A stretch of DNA of 64,000 bases. Source: Paucibacter sp. B2R-40. Its GTDB lineage: Bacteria > Pseudomonadota > Gammaproteobacteria > Burkholderiales > Burkholderiaceae_C. The position numbers and the translations under genes were made by a program. The stretch spans positions 682,001 to 746,000 of the forward strand of contig NZ_JAJIRP010000001.1 in NCBI RefSeq assembly GCF_025717555.1, in the 5' to 3' direction. Below, in pieces: positions 37,415 through 46,635 of the stretch. The stretch's first letter is position 1, and every line of letters begins with the position of its first letter. The notes beneath the pieces are model-generated. The model searched no databases and was not told the DNA's origin. It saw nothing but the letters and a program-made list of their open reading frames with translations.

Positions 37415-38439
37415 GGCGGCCAATCGGACTCGGCAAATGGAATTTGCCTTGCCACCCGCAAAGGCAGCCGGACGAATTGCTCAGCTCATGGATCGTCGCT
37501 CTGGCCCGAGCAAACGGCTGCAAGGTTCACACGTTTTGCAGCAAGCTGTCCGGTAACCAGCACACCATCTGGAATCGCGATATCGACCGAATGGCCCCTC
37601 CGGAATTGCTTGGCCGCCTCGAAGAACTGACTGGCATCGACGCGGCGAAAATTCGGACTTTCACGCTCGCGCATTTGGCCGAGCAGATCGACGTAGATCA
37701 CCATGCAAACGGGAACGCTACCTGGATACTTCCGTTGGGTGTCTGGCACCGCAAGCGCCTAAGGTACGGTGTGCAGTTCTGCCCCATGTGCTTGGGCTTC
37801 GACAAGCGCCCCTACGTTCGGCGCTCATGGCGACTGGCTTATTACACGGAGTGCGAGCACCATCGGGTCTTGCTGATGGACCGGTGCCAGTCGTGCGGGG
37901 AAGCCTTCAACTACTTCCGTGGCGAGTTGGGCAACAGAAATCAAATAGATGCGGCAAAGCTGAACTTCTGCGTCAATTGCGGATTCGATCTTTGGCGCGC
38001 GGTGCAGCAGCGCTTTGAGTGGCCGGACTGGCAGCTAACCGTGGCAATAAGAACGCTTCAGTTCATGACTGACTTTGGCTGGGCGACGCTCGACAACAGA
38101 ACCTTCACGCCGGCCTACGAGCTTCTGCTGGTGATCCGGCAGCTGATTCGGGTCATGTCGTCAGGAAGCAGGGGCGGGCAGCTTTATGACACAGTAGCGA
38201 TGCACTTGTGGCCCGAGGGTTACCAAGTCCTTTCGGAGCGCGGCAAGGAATATGAGCGGCGCGGCGTTATTGAAAGACACCGCCTCTTTGGCATGGCCGT
38301 GTGGCTGTTGATGGATTGGCCGGGGAGGTTCGAGCTAGCCTTCCACTCCGCCCACATCCGCAGGTATTCATTGACCCGCGACATGAAGGTTGTGCCGGCC
38401 TGGTACGCGGAGCAGTGTGCGAAAGTCTGGCAGCTGTGA
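37411..38439 (+). CDS. tniQ: TniQ/TnsD-like target selector
   Basis: 342 aa, TTG start overlapping the tnsC stop. TniQ family proteins bind the target site and recruit TnsC. Zinc-binding Cys pairs are visible in FCPMCLGF, RCQSCGEAF and FCVNCGF, with a His-rich ECEHH segment between. The N-terminal RQPDELLSSWIVALARANG is typical. Given the element's position it is the candidate that recognises comM. No Cas genes or CRISPR array accompany it. Confidence 0.93.
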   Translation: MRRPIGLGKWNLPCHPQRQPDELLSSWIVALARANGCKVHTFCSKLSGNQHTIWNRDIDRMAPPELLGRLEELTGIDAAKIRTFTLAHLAEQIDVDHHANGNATWILPLGVWHRKRLRYGVQFCPMCLGFDKRPYVRRSWRLAYYTECEHHRVLLMDRCQSCGEAFNYFRGELGNRNQIDAAKLNFCVNCGFDLWRAVQQRFEWPDWQLTVAIRTLQFMTDFGWATLDNRTFTPAYELLLVIRQLIRVMSSGSRGGQLYDTVAMHLWPEGYQVLSERGKEYERRGVIERHRLFGMAVWLLMDWPGRFELAFHSAHIRRYSLTRDMKVVPAWYAEQCAKVWQL

Positions 38440-38658
38440 GTGACGCACTGGTGAAATGTCCGGCGTGGCAGTTGTTAGCGGCGGGATGAATCCGCGCATA
38501 TTTAGCTGGCGAGGACGCGGTTCTATGTCATCGGCCTGCGAGGAAAGAATTGGCGACACTCTCCTCATAGCACTGACAACTATCAGACGCATTCCTTGGC
38601 GCGGCTATCGTCGCTGAACGCGTCAAGTTCCGGCGATAGATAGCCCTTGCTTTGGACG
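38440..38658. other. Spacer between tniQ and the SbnI-like gene
   Basis: About 220 bases between convergent genes with no credible frame. No strong terminator was recognised. Confidence 0.4.
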
Positions 38659-39060
38659 CTATCTAAGAGCGCTGAGCGGAACTGCGACTTGCGGCAGGAT
38701 AGGGTCAAACATGTGGCGGGTGGACTTGTACGGCAGAACTCCATGTCTTTGGAACATGTCGCAAAGGTCACTCCACATGAGTAGCTTGCCCGAGTTCCAA
38801 TCACGAACGGAGACTCTAGGATCGTCGTAGCGGAGAAGCACGCAAGGTAGGCGCTTGAAACCCATATGGATGGCCACCATCAAACGATGGTTTCCATCCA
38901 TTACAAGCCGCGTTTTCTCTTCAATGGGCAACGCAGTACGCCATATTCCCTCCGCATCAATGCGCTGCGCAAGACTGTCGACTGCGCGCTCGTCAGTAAG
39001 TTCGGACGCCCGGATCTTGTGGACTGGAACAACCTCTACTCTGTAGCCAATTTCTTTCAA
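38659..39060 (-). CDS. ParB/Srx-fold protein, possible SbnI-like free serine kinase
   Basis: 133 residues with the ParB N-terminal fold: VVPVHKIRASE, ERAVDSLAQRIDAEGIW, VMDGNHRLMVAIHMGF and a late SVRDWNS. The DGNHR box and closing VRDW resemble SbnI/SerK proteins, which phosphorylate free L-serine to O-phosphoserine for diaminopropionate synthesis. There is no helix-turn-helix domain, so a plasmid partition role is unlikely. GGAG lies before the ATG. It is on the same strand as the biosynthetic operon but 531 bases downstream of it. ParB fold is well supported; kinase role is inference. Confidence 0.65.
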   Translation of the reverse strand: MKEIGYRVEVVPVHKIRASELTDERAVDSLAQRIDAEGIWRTALPIEEKTRLVMDGNHRLMVAIHMGFKRLPCVLLRYDDPRVSVRDWNSGKLLMWSDLCDMFQRHGVLPYKSTRHMFDPILPQVAVPLSALR

Positions 39061-39591
39061 CTTGTTCTCCGTGCACCTTTAGCGGCCGCGTTACTTCGTT
39101 GGTCCCAGTGGGGACGGTCAGATCGCCGGAGGGATGCCGGCGCGAGCTGGACGGGGCAAGCTGAATGCCCACGCGTAGCCCAAACGGGTTCAACGATGCC
39201 CAGACGTCTAGCACGCTGGGGAAAATCCGTCTTAAATTGGCGAACGGTCCCAAAACAGGCTTGAAACGTCGAAATGAAGGCAGGTTATTCGGGACTGTGA
39301 AATTTCTGATTATTCTGAATTAGCGGGCTTTTTAGGCGGCAGGGATTTCATCAGTCTACTAGGGGTATTTAGAAGCTGGCACGCAAAGATACTTCGGAAT
39401 GCGCCCTGGCCCCACCCCCTGACCCAACCACCGACTTGGATGTAGCCGTGATAATCGCTAATACATTCGACGAAACATAGCGCCCATGCGGTGAAAATCG
39501 GCCGCGACGCCAACACGTCTTAAAGAACCACCACGGGAATTGCGGAGGCGTGTTGTTCTAGTCAGGCAGGCCGTGGTCAAGGATTTATTAT
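39061..39591. other. Intergenic region downstream of the biosynthetic operon
   Basis: 531 bases without a supportable gene. Small frames here lack family resemblance. It probably contains the operon end and a promoter for the SbnI-like gene, but I could not locate either. Confidence 0.4.
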
Positions 39592-40530
39592 CTAGGCAAG
39601 TGCCTTCACCAACATCTCCGCCATATTGATCATATAGTTTCTTGCGCCGGGTGATGAGGAAGGCATGCAGACAGCTGGCCGTGAGTTGAGTTCAACCAGC
39701 TTGTACCCATTTTTTGAATTAACGAAATCCGAAGCAAAAATGCTAGGTCGGAAATAGCTAAATTTCTCATTTATAGCAGAAACCAGCTTCGACAAATCAG
39801 GTGGAAGTTGGCTGAGGTTGCACGGCATCTCGACTCCTCCCTGGGAAACGTTGGCCAATAATGAACCTGACCTCGGAGTACGCACGAGCATAAAAACTTG
39901 TTCACCATTTATTGTGATTACTCTTATATCGTGAAGTCCTTCAACTATTCCCGTAATCCCATTCGAACTATCTATAAATTCTTGCACCAAGATATCCTCC
40001 CAACTCTCATAAAAAGTCTTGATAACTTCTTTAACTGGGCAAATATATATACCACGTCCTCCGGATAGAAAATTCTTTTTTACCACGATCATCTTTTCAG
40101 GATCGAAACCCCATTCCTTTACGACTTCCGTAAAGCCACCGTAAGAATTAATAGCTTTGGTTTTTGGAGACAGCTCAGGGAATAGCTGAGCAGTTTCAAC
40201 TTTATCAACGCAAATTCTGTCGAGATCGGGGTGATTGATAGTCAAACAATCGTATATTACAGGAATGGTATTGTTGTCATCGCGGTTGAAAATAAGATCT
40301 GCACTTATGTGCTGCCCTACCGCAACAACAACCCCACCCCTTACGCGCCAGCCGTCAGAGAACACCCCTTCACCCAAGTATGAATCCCCACGGACAATAT
40401 ATACCTCCACTCCATTTTTTTCCACCTCTCTGATTAACCATTTATATATTTCCCAGTAAGGGTAAATGGTGGAATCAAACGGGCTGCCCATTGGTTCAGG
40501 ACTGGAAAAGTAAATGGCTAGTTTTTTCAT
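39592..40530 (-). CDS. ATP-grasp ligase
   Basis: 312 aa, start at 40530 (MKKLAIYFSSPEPMG). ATP-grasp enzymes activate a carboxylate with ATP and join it to an amine. Signature pieces are KMIVVKKNFLSGGRGIYICP (nucleotide loop), DILVQEFID (hinge), IRVITINGEQVFML and the metal-binding VELNSRPAVC. Visibly AT-richer than its neighbours. Last gene of the leftward operon, 63 bases after the exporter gene. Probably forms the peptide or amide bond of the product. Confidence 0.85.
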   Translation of the reverse strand: MKKLAIYFSSPEPMGSPFDSTIYPYWEIYKWLIREVEKNGVEVYIVRGDSYLGEGVFSDGWRVRGGVVVAVGQHISADLIFNRDDNNTIPVIYDCLTINHPDLDRICVDKVETAQLFPELSPKTKAINSYGGFTEVVKEWGFDPEKMIVVKKNFLSGGRGIYICPVKEVIKTFYESWEDILVQEFIDSSNGITGIVEGLHDIRVITINGEQVFMLVRTPRSGSLLANVSQGGVEMPCNLSQLPPDLSKLVSAINEKFSYFRPSIFASDFVNSKNGYKLVELNSRPAVCMPSSSPGARNYMINMAEMLVKALA

Positions 40531-40593
40531 GTGGCTACGTAGAGAAGACAACGATTTCCATGGCGACAGAACTGCCAACTAGATTCACCAAAA

Positions 40594-41844
40594 TTAGTGC
40601 TCGTTGTCTTGATTGTTGCGTTTCACGCTTGGACTATTGGGCCGAAGTGGGACTTGATGGCTGCTACCCTGCAACTTAGTCAAACGAGGCACCAGCAATG
40701 CAGTAACCAACAATGAAAGTGCGCCGAACACCGAAATTGTGTAACCGGCCCCAAGCACTTCGGCTGTGCCGCCGGCAGCCAGAGCGAAGACGCCCTGCGC
40801 CGACACTCGACCGGATGACTCCAGACCCTGGACATGACCAACACGATCTTCAGGAGTCAGGGCCACCAAACGTTCCTGCAGCCCCAGCGATGCAGAAAAC
40901 CCGAGGCTTGCAATTAGGACTAGAGGCGCGGCCAGCGTCCACGGCAGCACAAAACAGAACAGCAGATATGGCGCCGCCAGTAACACCCGTTGGTAAACGT
41001 TGATTCTGTTGCGAGTGTCAGAGCGCAAGTATCTGCCGATCACCAGGTCGCCACACAGCATGCCCACCGCTCCGGCTGCAAGTAAGTATCCAGCCTTTTC
41101 GTGCGCATAGGAAATAAACAAGCTCTCGGCACCGACGATGATTCCGTTTGGGATCCAGAGGGCTAACAGAAGGATTCGAATTTTGGGATCAAGCACTGCC
41201 CACTTGTTATTCGCTTTAGTTTCCGCAAAAACCGATCTTTTAGTTCGACCGCTCTTTAGAGTCGTAGAAATATTGGTAGGAATGATTCCCCAAAATATAA
41301 TGCCCGCTGCCAAGGCCATCAGAAGGCCAAGCGACAGGAATATCTGAGTTTGACTAACAACGTGAATTAGCACCCCGCCAAGAGCGTAACCACATATCTG
41401 CATCGCGCCGTTCGACAGGTTTAAAAGGCTGCGGGCCATGGCATATTTATGCTTCTCAACCGTTCTTGCGACTACGCCGAACTGGAGCCCACTGAGGATC
41501 GCCATTAAAAGGCCGCTAAGCGTAAGCAGTAGAAAGCGCATCCAAATCGGCAGCGGCAAAGCTTGCGCACCTACACATGCTGCACACCCAAGTTGCAAAA
41601 TAGTCGCCAAAGCGCGAGGCGAGGATGAGTCGGCCAGCGACATCAGGCTCGTCGCGCCCAGCATATTAGCCAGTGATGGGGCGAACATTGCAAAAGAAGT
41701 TAGGAGAGGCGATTTAGTTGATTCATTAACTATTATGCCCAAGCAAAGGCCGGATATAGATGTAGCCAGTACGGTTGTAATTTTTGCTGCGAACAAGGTG
41801 CCGAATTGGCGATCGCGCAAGAGCGATATATAGCCTATTGACAT
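40594..41844 (-). CDS. MFS transporter, probable product exporter
   Basis: 416 aa with about 12 hydrophobic helices and a basic cytoplasmic loop near residue 200, the major facilitator layout without obvious substrate motifs. It starts seven bases after the decarboxylase beta gene. In a biosynthetic operon it is most simply an efflux pump giving export and self-resistance. Confidence 0.88.
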   Translation of the reverse strand: MSIGYISLLRDRQFGTLFAAKITTVLATSISGLCLGIIVNESTKSPLLTSFAMFAPSLANMLGATSLMSLADSSSPRALATILQLGCAACVGAQALPLPIWMRFLLLTLSGLLMAILSGLQFGVVARTVEKHKYAMARSLLNLSNGAMQICGYALGGVLIHVVSQTQIFLSLGLLMALAAGIIFWGIIPTNISTTLKSGRTKRSVFAETKANNKWAVLDPKIRILLLALWIPNGIIVGAESLFISYAHEKAGYLLAAGAVGMLCGDLVIGRYLRSDTRNRINVYQRVLLAAPYLLFCFVLPWTLAAPLVLIASLGFSASLGLQERLVALTPEDRVGHVQGLESSGRVSAQGVFALAAGGTAEVLGAGYTISVFGALSLLVTALLVPRLTKLQGSSHQVPLRPNSPSVKRNNQDNEH

Positions 41845-41851
41845 CGACTTT

Positions 41852-42472
41852 CTAGCCCGCTCTTAGTGATTTCGTCCCTGAGGTATTTCGCCCTGATTGA
41901 TCGTCGACGAAGGCTTTAAATTGCATAGCGATGTCCGGAAGTGGTAAGTCAACTCGCACCAAAGGACTAGGGCCAGGATCGACATGACAGTTTAGTAAGG
42001 CACTGTTCCCACCCAAAACGGCTGAGACCGCTGCCGGCAGGGATTCTGCGAAGGTTGACGAAGCCATATGAAGTTCTTTTACGAAGCCATACCCGGCTGC
42101 GCGAGCCAGGTCACAGATGGCATCAATGCTGGCTGGAACCTGTTGGCCACCAGTGGATGCGTAGGTGGAGTCGTTCGCGACGATGTGCAGAATCGCACTA
42201 GGCGCCTCCCTCTCCAGCAGGAGGCAATGAAGACCCATAAGCACTGCGCCGTCCCCATCAACGATCACGGGATATCGGGCGGAGGTGCCAAGTCTTGACG
42301 CGACGCCACGCCCAACTGCCGATGCCATTCCCATGCTTCCCAGCATGTAAAAGTGGTTGGGCGAACTCGGCCGCAACCCGAATGCTATGCGGGAGGCATA
42401 GCCTGTGGTGAATATAATCGGATGATTCTCAAACCTAGAAACTATTTCAGCAATGAGCATTGTCTTATTCAT
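41852..42472 (-). CDS. ThDP-dependent 2-oxoacid decarboxylase, beta subunit (phosphono/sulfopyruvate type)
   Basis: 206 aa, the ThDP-binding (PP) half of a two-subunit decarboxylase like phosphonopyruvate or sulfopyruvate decarboxylase. The cofactor motif starts VIVDGDGAVLMGL and continues to VANDSTYASTGGQQ. It also has LGSMGMASAVGRGVA. The ATG at 42472 overlaps the alpha stop (ATGA). The upstream GTG codons are possible but less likely. Confidence 0.85.
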   Translation of the reverse strand: MNKTMLIAEIVSRFENHPIIFTTGYASRIAFGLRPSSPNHFYMLGSMGMASAVGRGVASRLGTSARYPVIVDGDGAVLMGLHCLLLEREAPSAILHIVANDSTYASTGGQQVPASIDAICDLARAAGYGFVKELHMASSTFAESLPAAVSAVLGGNSALLNCHVDPGPSPLVRVDLPLPDIAMQFKAFVDDQSGRNTSGTKSLRAG

Positions 42473-42993
42473 GGGCACCACCCGAGATATTCAGGACCGA
42501 TAAGAATAGCTACAGGGCCGCTTTTTATAAGGTCGCGAGCGACGAGCCGATCCTCCGGTGCCACCAGCATATTTGTAACTACGCCCCACATTGCGAGAAT
42601 AGAAGCCGTCACCGAGCCCATTGAAGCGTTCTCAGGTGTTGTATCATTCCCGGTCCCTCTAAGACTGATTATGAGAATAATGGGGATTTCATAAGGGCAT
42701 ACCAGCGACGCCATGACGTTTACGCAGTTTCCGAACCCCGAATTTTGCATAAGCACTGCGGGATAACCGCCCGCAAGCGCTTGCCCGGCAGCGTATCCCA
42801 GCGCGGTGTCCTCGCGGGAAATTGTCACCAGTGGCACGTCGTCGTCGCCGTGTGTTCTACGCCATAGCGGTGCCAGGATTCCGCACGGTGTCCCAACTTG
42901 CGAGGTTATTCCGGCTTCTTTCAGCACCCTGCGTACGTGCAAGGCTCGCTCAGTGCAACTCGGCAGATCGATGTCCGAACTAGTAGTAGTCAT
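42469..42993 (-). CDS. ThDP-dependent 2-oxoacid decarboxylase, alpha subunit
   Basis: 174 aa, the pyrimidine-binding half partnering 41852-42472. The catalytic Glu is in ISREDTALGYAAGQALAGG; the family segment VLMQNSGFGNCVN follows. The start at 42993 (MTTTSSDID) lies 11 bases after the upstream gene. No PEP mutase gene is present to make phosphonopyruvate, so another 2-oxo acid is possible. Confidence 0.85.
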   Translation of the reverse strand: MTTTSSDIDLPSCTERALHVRRVLKEAGITSQVGTPCGILAPLWRRTHGDDDVPLVTISREDTALGYAAGQALAGGYPAVLMQNSGFGNCVNVMASLVCPYEIPIILIISLRGTGNDTTPENASMGSVTASILAMWGVVTNMLVAPEDRLVARDLIKSGPVAILIGPEYLGWCP

Positions 42994-43004
42994 AGGATTT
43001 CCAT

Positions 43005-44330
43005 TTAGTTGGAAGCAATCGGAGCTTCGAATGCTCCGAAGCCCTGGCAACTGACAATTCCGTAGCTATGGTCTGGCCGGAACCGTGCCCACCCACTTCC
43101 CACGCAGTCACCGAACACGAAGAAGCTAATGATGGGTCGCATTTTGAGTAGCTCTAGTTGGTCTTCGTAGCGGCCGTGACTCATCCATACCTGCTGAGAA
43201 CATGGTTCAACATACTCTTGCACAATGGAGTTACCTGCAATGGCGGATGCGGTGACGCAACCGTGCCACTCCAGCTCAGTGACTTCGCGGCCGATGGTGA
43301 CTTGGAGTCCTTGCATGCCGATGGCCTGTTTCAATACCAATCTCTCTTGATTCTTGAGACAAAACGGCAAGAGTGCGCCAATGGCGCCATTTGGCAGCGT
43401 AGATTGCCTATCAGCCAAATAGCGGGACCAGGGGACAAACTCCGCTACAGTTGCGCGGTCTTGGCGTGTCATCCAAGGCATACCCTCAGAAAGCCACGCG
43501 AGAGTTTTTTTGTTTGCCAAAAAGGATGCAGTTTGCGAAGTGAGAAGAAGAGACCCTCCTTTCAGCCAGCGCCTTACAATGTTTAGATCGATACCAAGCT
43601 CAGCCCACTCCGGAATGGTGAACATGCGTAGACTTAGCGGGAACGCCGCACGACTATTGCCGTTGACGGAATCCAGAATGCTCTCAAGATCCTCCGGCTC
43701 GCTAAAATCTGCAACCATTCCTTGCCGCTGTAGAGCTTCGACTTCGAGATCGAAGCATTTGGCGCTATCGGTATGCTGAAGATCACGTGTAGATCCAATC
43801 ACTAACACTCGACCGTCCACGCCCTCTCTAATGGCCACGTTGCTGAAAGCCCGTGCGCGATCATCGTAGGGGTTACTCCAATTCCAGCGAATCGAATCTC
43901 GCCTTCCGTAGGCGGCCTGTAGACCCGCCTGTCGGCACGCCAACTTGGGCACACCGCCTACAGCACCGCTGACGTTGAACTCCAGTAACTTGGGCCCCGA
44001 CTCGGTTAACACGAAATCAGGTCGGGCGATCACGTCGCTGTAACGGTCCTCGAATGCTAGATCGGAGGTAAACAGCGGATAATCCTGCTCCGTGGCTCCA
44101 TAGGCCTCAAGCCTCTCTGAAGTCGAATCACCGGCACCGAGTGCTGCGCGTTTCGAGAGCTTCAGCAAGGCCATAGCAGCATCCTGCAGACGTCGATGAG
44201 TAAGGTTGTCGAGTATCACGGGCGAAATCGGGATCGATTCCCCCGGCTGGACGTCTATGTCAACCAGGTGGGAAAGTATGACGCGCCGGGTAAGTTCGAT
44301 AGGTGCGGTAGGACGAGGAATATGATGCAT
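43005..44330 (-). CDS. ATP-grasp-like ligase, possibly circularly permuted
   Basis: 441 aa. Elements of an ATP-grasp fold appear in unusual order: a substrate-region segment PKLLEFNVSGAVGGVPKLA in the middle, and the nucleotide-loop-like ERLVLKQAIGMQGLQVTIG and hinge NSIVQEYVEP late in the chain, then a C-terminal sheet. This resembles glutathionylspermidine-synthetase-like permuted enzymes. A 98-base gap before it (44331-44428) may hold an internal promoter. Fold assignment is moderate. Confidence 0.65.
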   Translation of the reverse strand: MHHIPRPTAPIELTRRVILSHLVDIDVQPGESIPISPVILDNLTHRRLQDAAMALLKLSKRAALGAGDSTSERLEAYGATEQDYPLFTSDLAFEDRYSDVIARPDFVLTESGPKLLEFNVSGAVGGVPKLACRQAGLQAAYGRRDSIRWNWSNPYDDRARAFSNVAIREGVDGRVLVIGSTRDLQHTDSAKCFDLEVEALQRQGMVADFSEPEDLESILDSVNGNSRAAFPLSLRMFTIPEWAELGIDLNIVRRWLKGGSLLLTSQTASFLANKKTLAWLSEGMPWMTRQDRATVAEFVPWSRYLADRQSTLPNGAIGALLPFCLKNQERLVLKQAIGMQGLQVTIGREVTELEWHGCVTASAIAGNSIVQEYVEPCSQQVWMSHGRYEDQLELLKMRPIISFFVFGDCVGSGWARFRPDHSYGIVSCQGFGAFEAPIASN

Positions 44331-44428
44331 ATCGAGGCTCTTAGGTTGGCGAGGGCCAAGGCGATTGCGTGTCGGCCGTGACGATGGCGGGATAAATTTG
44401 TCTCAAATTTCACTTGAATAGGCAATTG

Positions 44429-45613
44429 CTAAATGTGCATGCGCTCGTGTGCGGAAGCTTTTCTGTTAGGTTGGTCGACTTTAGTAAACCAATCGGGAGC
44501 GGTAGCGACGTATCGGCATATGTTCCCGTCAGTCGACATAAACTCATCTAGCGGAATATGCACCGACCGGTCCAATCCACGAAATTTCGCACTGAATTCA
44601 AGCGGTTTTCGGTCGCCATCCTCAAAAAAATAGATTGGCACAAGTCCATGAACAGTGTTGATTAAAATGGGGTTGCGCAGTAGGAATTGGCGTACTCCAG
44701 GTTTGTCTTGGTTCACTTTTAGTCTTAAGAACTTATGACGAAAATGGTTAGGCGCTGGTTGTACTTCAGCACCTAGTTTTCGCTTCCATTGGAATATTCC
44801 TTTGGAAATGAACGCCTCTGTGCCAAATAAGTCCATTTGTTGGATGGAACTGCTAGTTGCACAATGTTGAAGCATCATGTAATAAAGACTTTTGAACGCG
44901 CCTGTTTCATAGTGTTCATCAGCACCTCCATCGACACCAAGTAGTCGCGTAGTGAATACTCCACCGACATGGGTAAACAAGCAGCCAGCCACGGGCTCTG
45001 AAGATGATTCGGCTAAGAATAGTCCGCCGCGTCGAGCTATATGCAAAGCGACGTCAAGGGTCTCGGTGCGAGCTGCTTCCGAATGCCGGCTGGCCATAGT
45101 TGGGAGATGCATCCGCAAGTAAAATTGGCGAATCTCAGCCTCGTCGGTGATGATTCGCGAGCGCCAACGCTCCTGTCGCAGCGACAACGAGAACCGTGGT
45201 TGTTCTCGTTTTGAAACGGCGTTTTTGACGGATTCCAGATCCGGTGTGGGAATCACAAGGTGGACGCGGAACGGCAAGACGAGTTCACGACGACCCGCAG
45301 CCGCCCCCTGTTTCGATGTACCCGTTAGAGAAATATCAGCCGGCAAATCGCCGTCTTCGCTGTGCCATTCGACCGACCCAGGAAAATCACGCGACCGCAG
45401 CACGTCGGTAAGCTGGAGGATATTTGATAAGCCGTTAGATATTCCGGAGTAGGAGATGGATGGCGCATCCTGACGCGTCGACACCGTACTCGTAACGGTC
45501 TGAGATTTAGGTGTGAAAAAATCCAGCAGCGCGTGCATTCGGGTAATCCCCGGATGCGCCGAGTTTCTCCAACCGTATCGCGCTGCGGTCGCAAGCTTTG
45601 CCAACCTGGTCAT
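44429..45613 (-). CDS. GNAT/FemAB-like acyl- or aminoacyltransferase
   Basis: 394 aa. The second half resembles BioF2/FemAB-like GNAT proteins: IRQFYLRMHLPTM, GGLFLAESSSEPVAGCLF, TGAFKSLYYMMLQHC and DLFGTEAFISKGIFQWKRKLG (written here in short blocks) follow that layout. FemAB-type enzymes use aminoacyl-tRNA and GNATs use acyl-CoA; which applies is unclear. ATG overlaps the stop of the preceding gene. Confidence 0.65.
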   Translation of the reverse strand: MTRLAKLATAARYGWRNSAHPGITRMHALLDFFTPKSQTVTSTVSTRQDAPSISYSGISNGLSNILQLTDVLRSRDFPGSVEWHSEDGDLPADISLTGTSKQGAAAGRRELVLPFRVHLVIPTPDLESVKNAVSKREQPRFSLSLRQERWRSRIITDEAEIRQFYLRMHLPTMASRHSEAARTETLDVALHIARRGGLFLAESSSEPVAGCLFTHVGGVFTTRLLGVDGGADEHYETGAFKSLYYMMLQHCATSSSIQQMDLFGTEAFISKGIFQWKRKLGAEVQPAPNHFRHKFLRLKVNQDKPGVRQFLLRNPILINTVHGLVPIYFFEDGDRKPLEFSAKFRGLDRSVHIPLDEFMSTDGNICRYVATAPDWFTKVDQPNRKASAHERMHI

Positions 45614-46635
45614 AGCGATCGTCCGATAAAATTCACCCAGGAATTCAGATCATTGATGCTCAGACGAAGACTTGGCGGCGCCAAGTTCGCCATTGCATTG
45701 CGAGCCTCGGGCGTCAGCTCCACGGCGTCATCGCGAATAATCCACCCTTCGCTGAGGCACTCTTGCCTATGCCGAGCGCGCACCCGGTTTAAATCCGTAT
45801 CAGATAGTTCGATCCGGGGTTTTGATTTCCTACTCAGACCCAGCGTAACTGGTACAGCTCCAGTTTCGGCTCCAAACCCAGGCACACAGGCAGTTACACG
45901 CGGTAAGGTAGTTAACCTCGCCACCAGCGCCGCAGCGGCGGTAGCCCCGAGGTCATTGCGCTCTGCCCTGGAAAGACCACGACGTCGCTTTAGTGCTTCG
46001 ATGTGCAGATTCTCGGCTTCATGAACGCGGACGTTAGTTGCGTCGTACATCAGTGGCTCGTTCACAAATTCAGTTCCCAAATGGGAATGGTGTGCCAAAG
46101 CATGTAAACCGTCGGCTTCGCCGAAGTTTTGCTCCCAATTTAGTGTTTGGGCATTTCCAAGACCTACATCAAATGGGGTGCCGAGCAACCTTGCTATTGG
46201 ATTGACTAGTTCCGGGTAGCAGGCGTTGAGTAACAACGCACTGATGCCACTGGCATGCGCTGCCTTAGAGGCATTAAGCGCGATTGGAAGTTGTAAAGGC
46301 AGCGTTGCGCCAAAGGGTGTTCCAGTCTCGGCCCTCGAGCGATACGGAGAATAGCTCGACACAGCAACAACGACTATATCTGGCATCCAGAACCTGAATA
46401 ATGCAATCAGATTTTCCATTCCCTCGTCCCCGATTAACGTTCGGACAGGTGCCAAGTGAATGCGATGTGACGGGAGTGGCGATTCAGGCGGGGCGGGTAC
46501 GTTATTTTCACGGTAGCATTGGACGATTTGCACCCGATCTTCAAGCATTTCTAGTAGATGCGAGAGCATTGTTCGCGCAAACCGTCCGCGTCCTAAGATG
46601 ACCACCATCCGGTTAGCAGACTTATCGGCTACCAC
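45610..46635 (-). CDS. NAD(P)-dependent malate/lactate dehydrogenase-like protein
   Basis: 341 aa with an N-terminal Rossmann segment MVVILGRGRFARTML and MPDIVVVAVSSYS. Mid-chain LLNACYPELVNPIAR and VGLGNAQTL, and the late GAVPVTLGLS followed by an LSDTDLNRVRAR helix, follow the malate/lactate dehydrogenase layout. A GTG at 46635 has an AAGGGA site; ATG 46608 is an alternative. It overlaps the oxygenase gene by 14 bases. Probably reduces or oxidises a pathway keto or hydroxy acid. Confidence 0.6.
   Translation of the reverse strand: MVADKSANRMVVILGRGRFARTMLSHLLEMLEDRVQIVQCYRENNVPAPPESPLPSHRIHLAPVRTLIGDEGMENLIALFRFWMPDIVVVAVSSYSPYRSRAETGTPFGATLPLQLPIALNASKAAHASGISALLLNACYPELVNPIARLLGTPFDVGLGNAQTLNWEQNFGEADGLHALAHHSHLGTEFVNEPLMYDATNVRVHEAENLHIEALKRRRGLSRAERNDLGATAAAALVARLTTLPRVTACVPGFGAETGAVPVTLGLSRKSKPRIELSDTDLNRVRARHRQECLSEGWIIRDDAVELTPEARNAMANLAPPSLRLSINDLNSWVNFIGRSL

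Noticed and set aside
38659-39060. Plasmid partition ParB
   Set aside because: Too short, with no helix-turn-helix or dimer domain and no parA beside it.
41852-42993. Acetolactate synthase
   Set aside because: Two small subunits of the pyrimidine and ThDP halves without the central domain, as in phosphono/sulfopyruvate decarboxylases.
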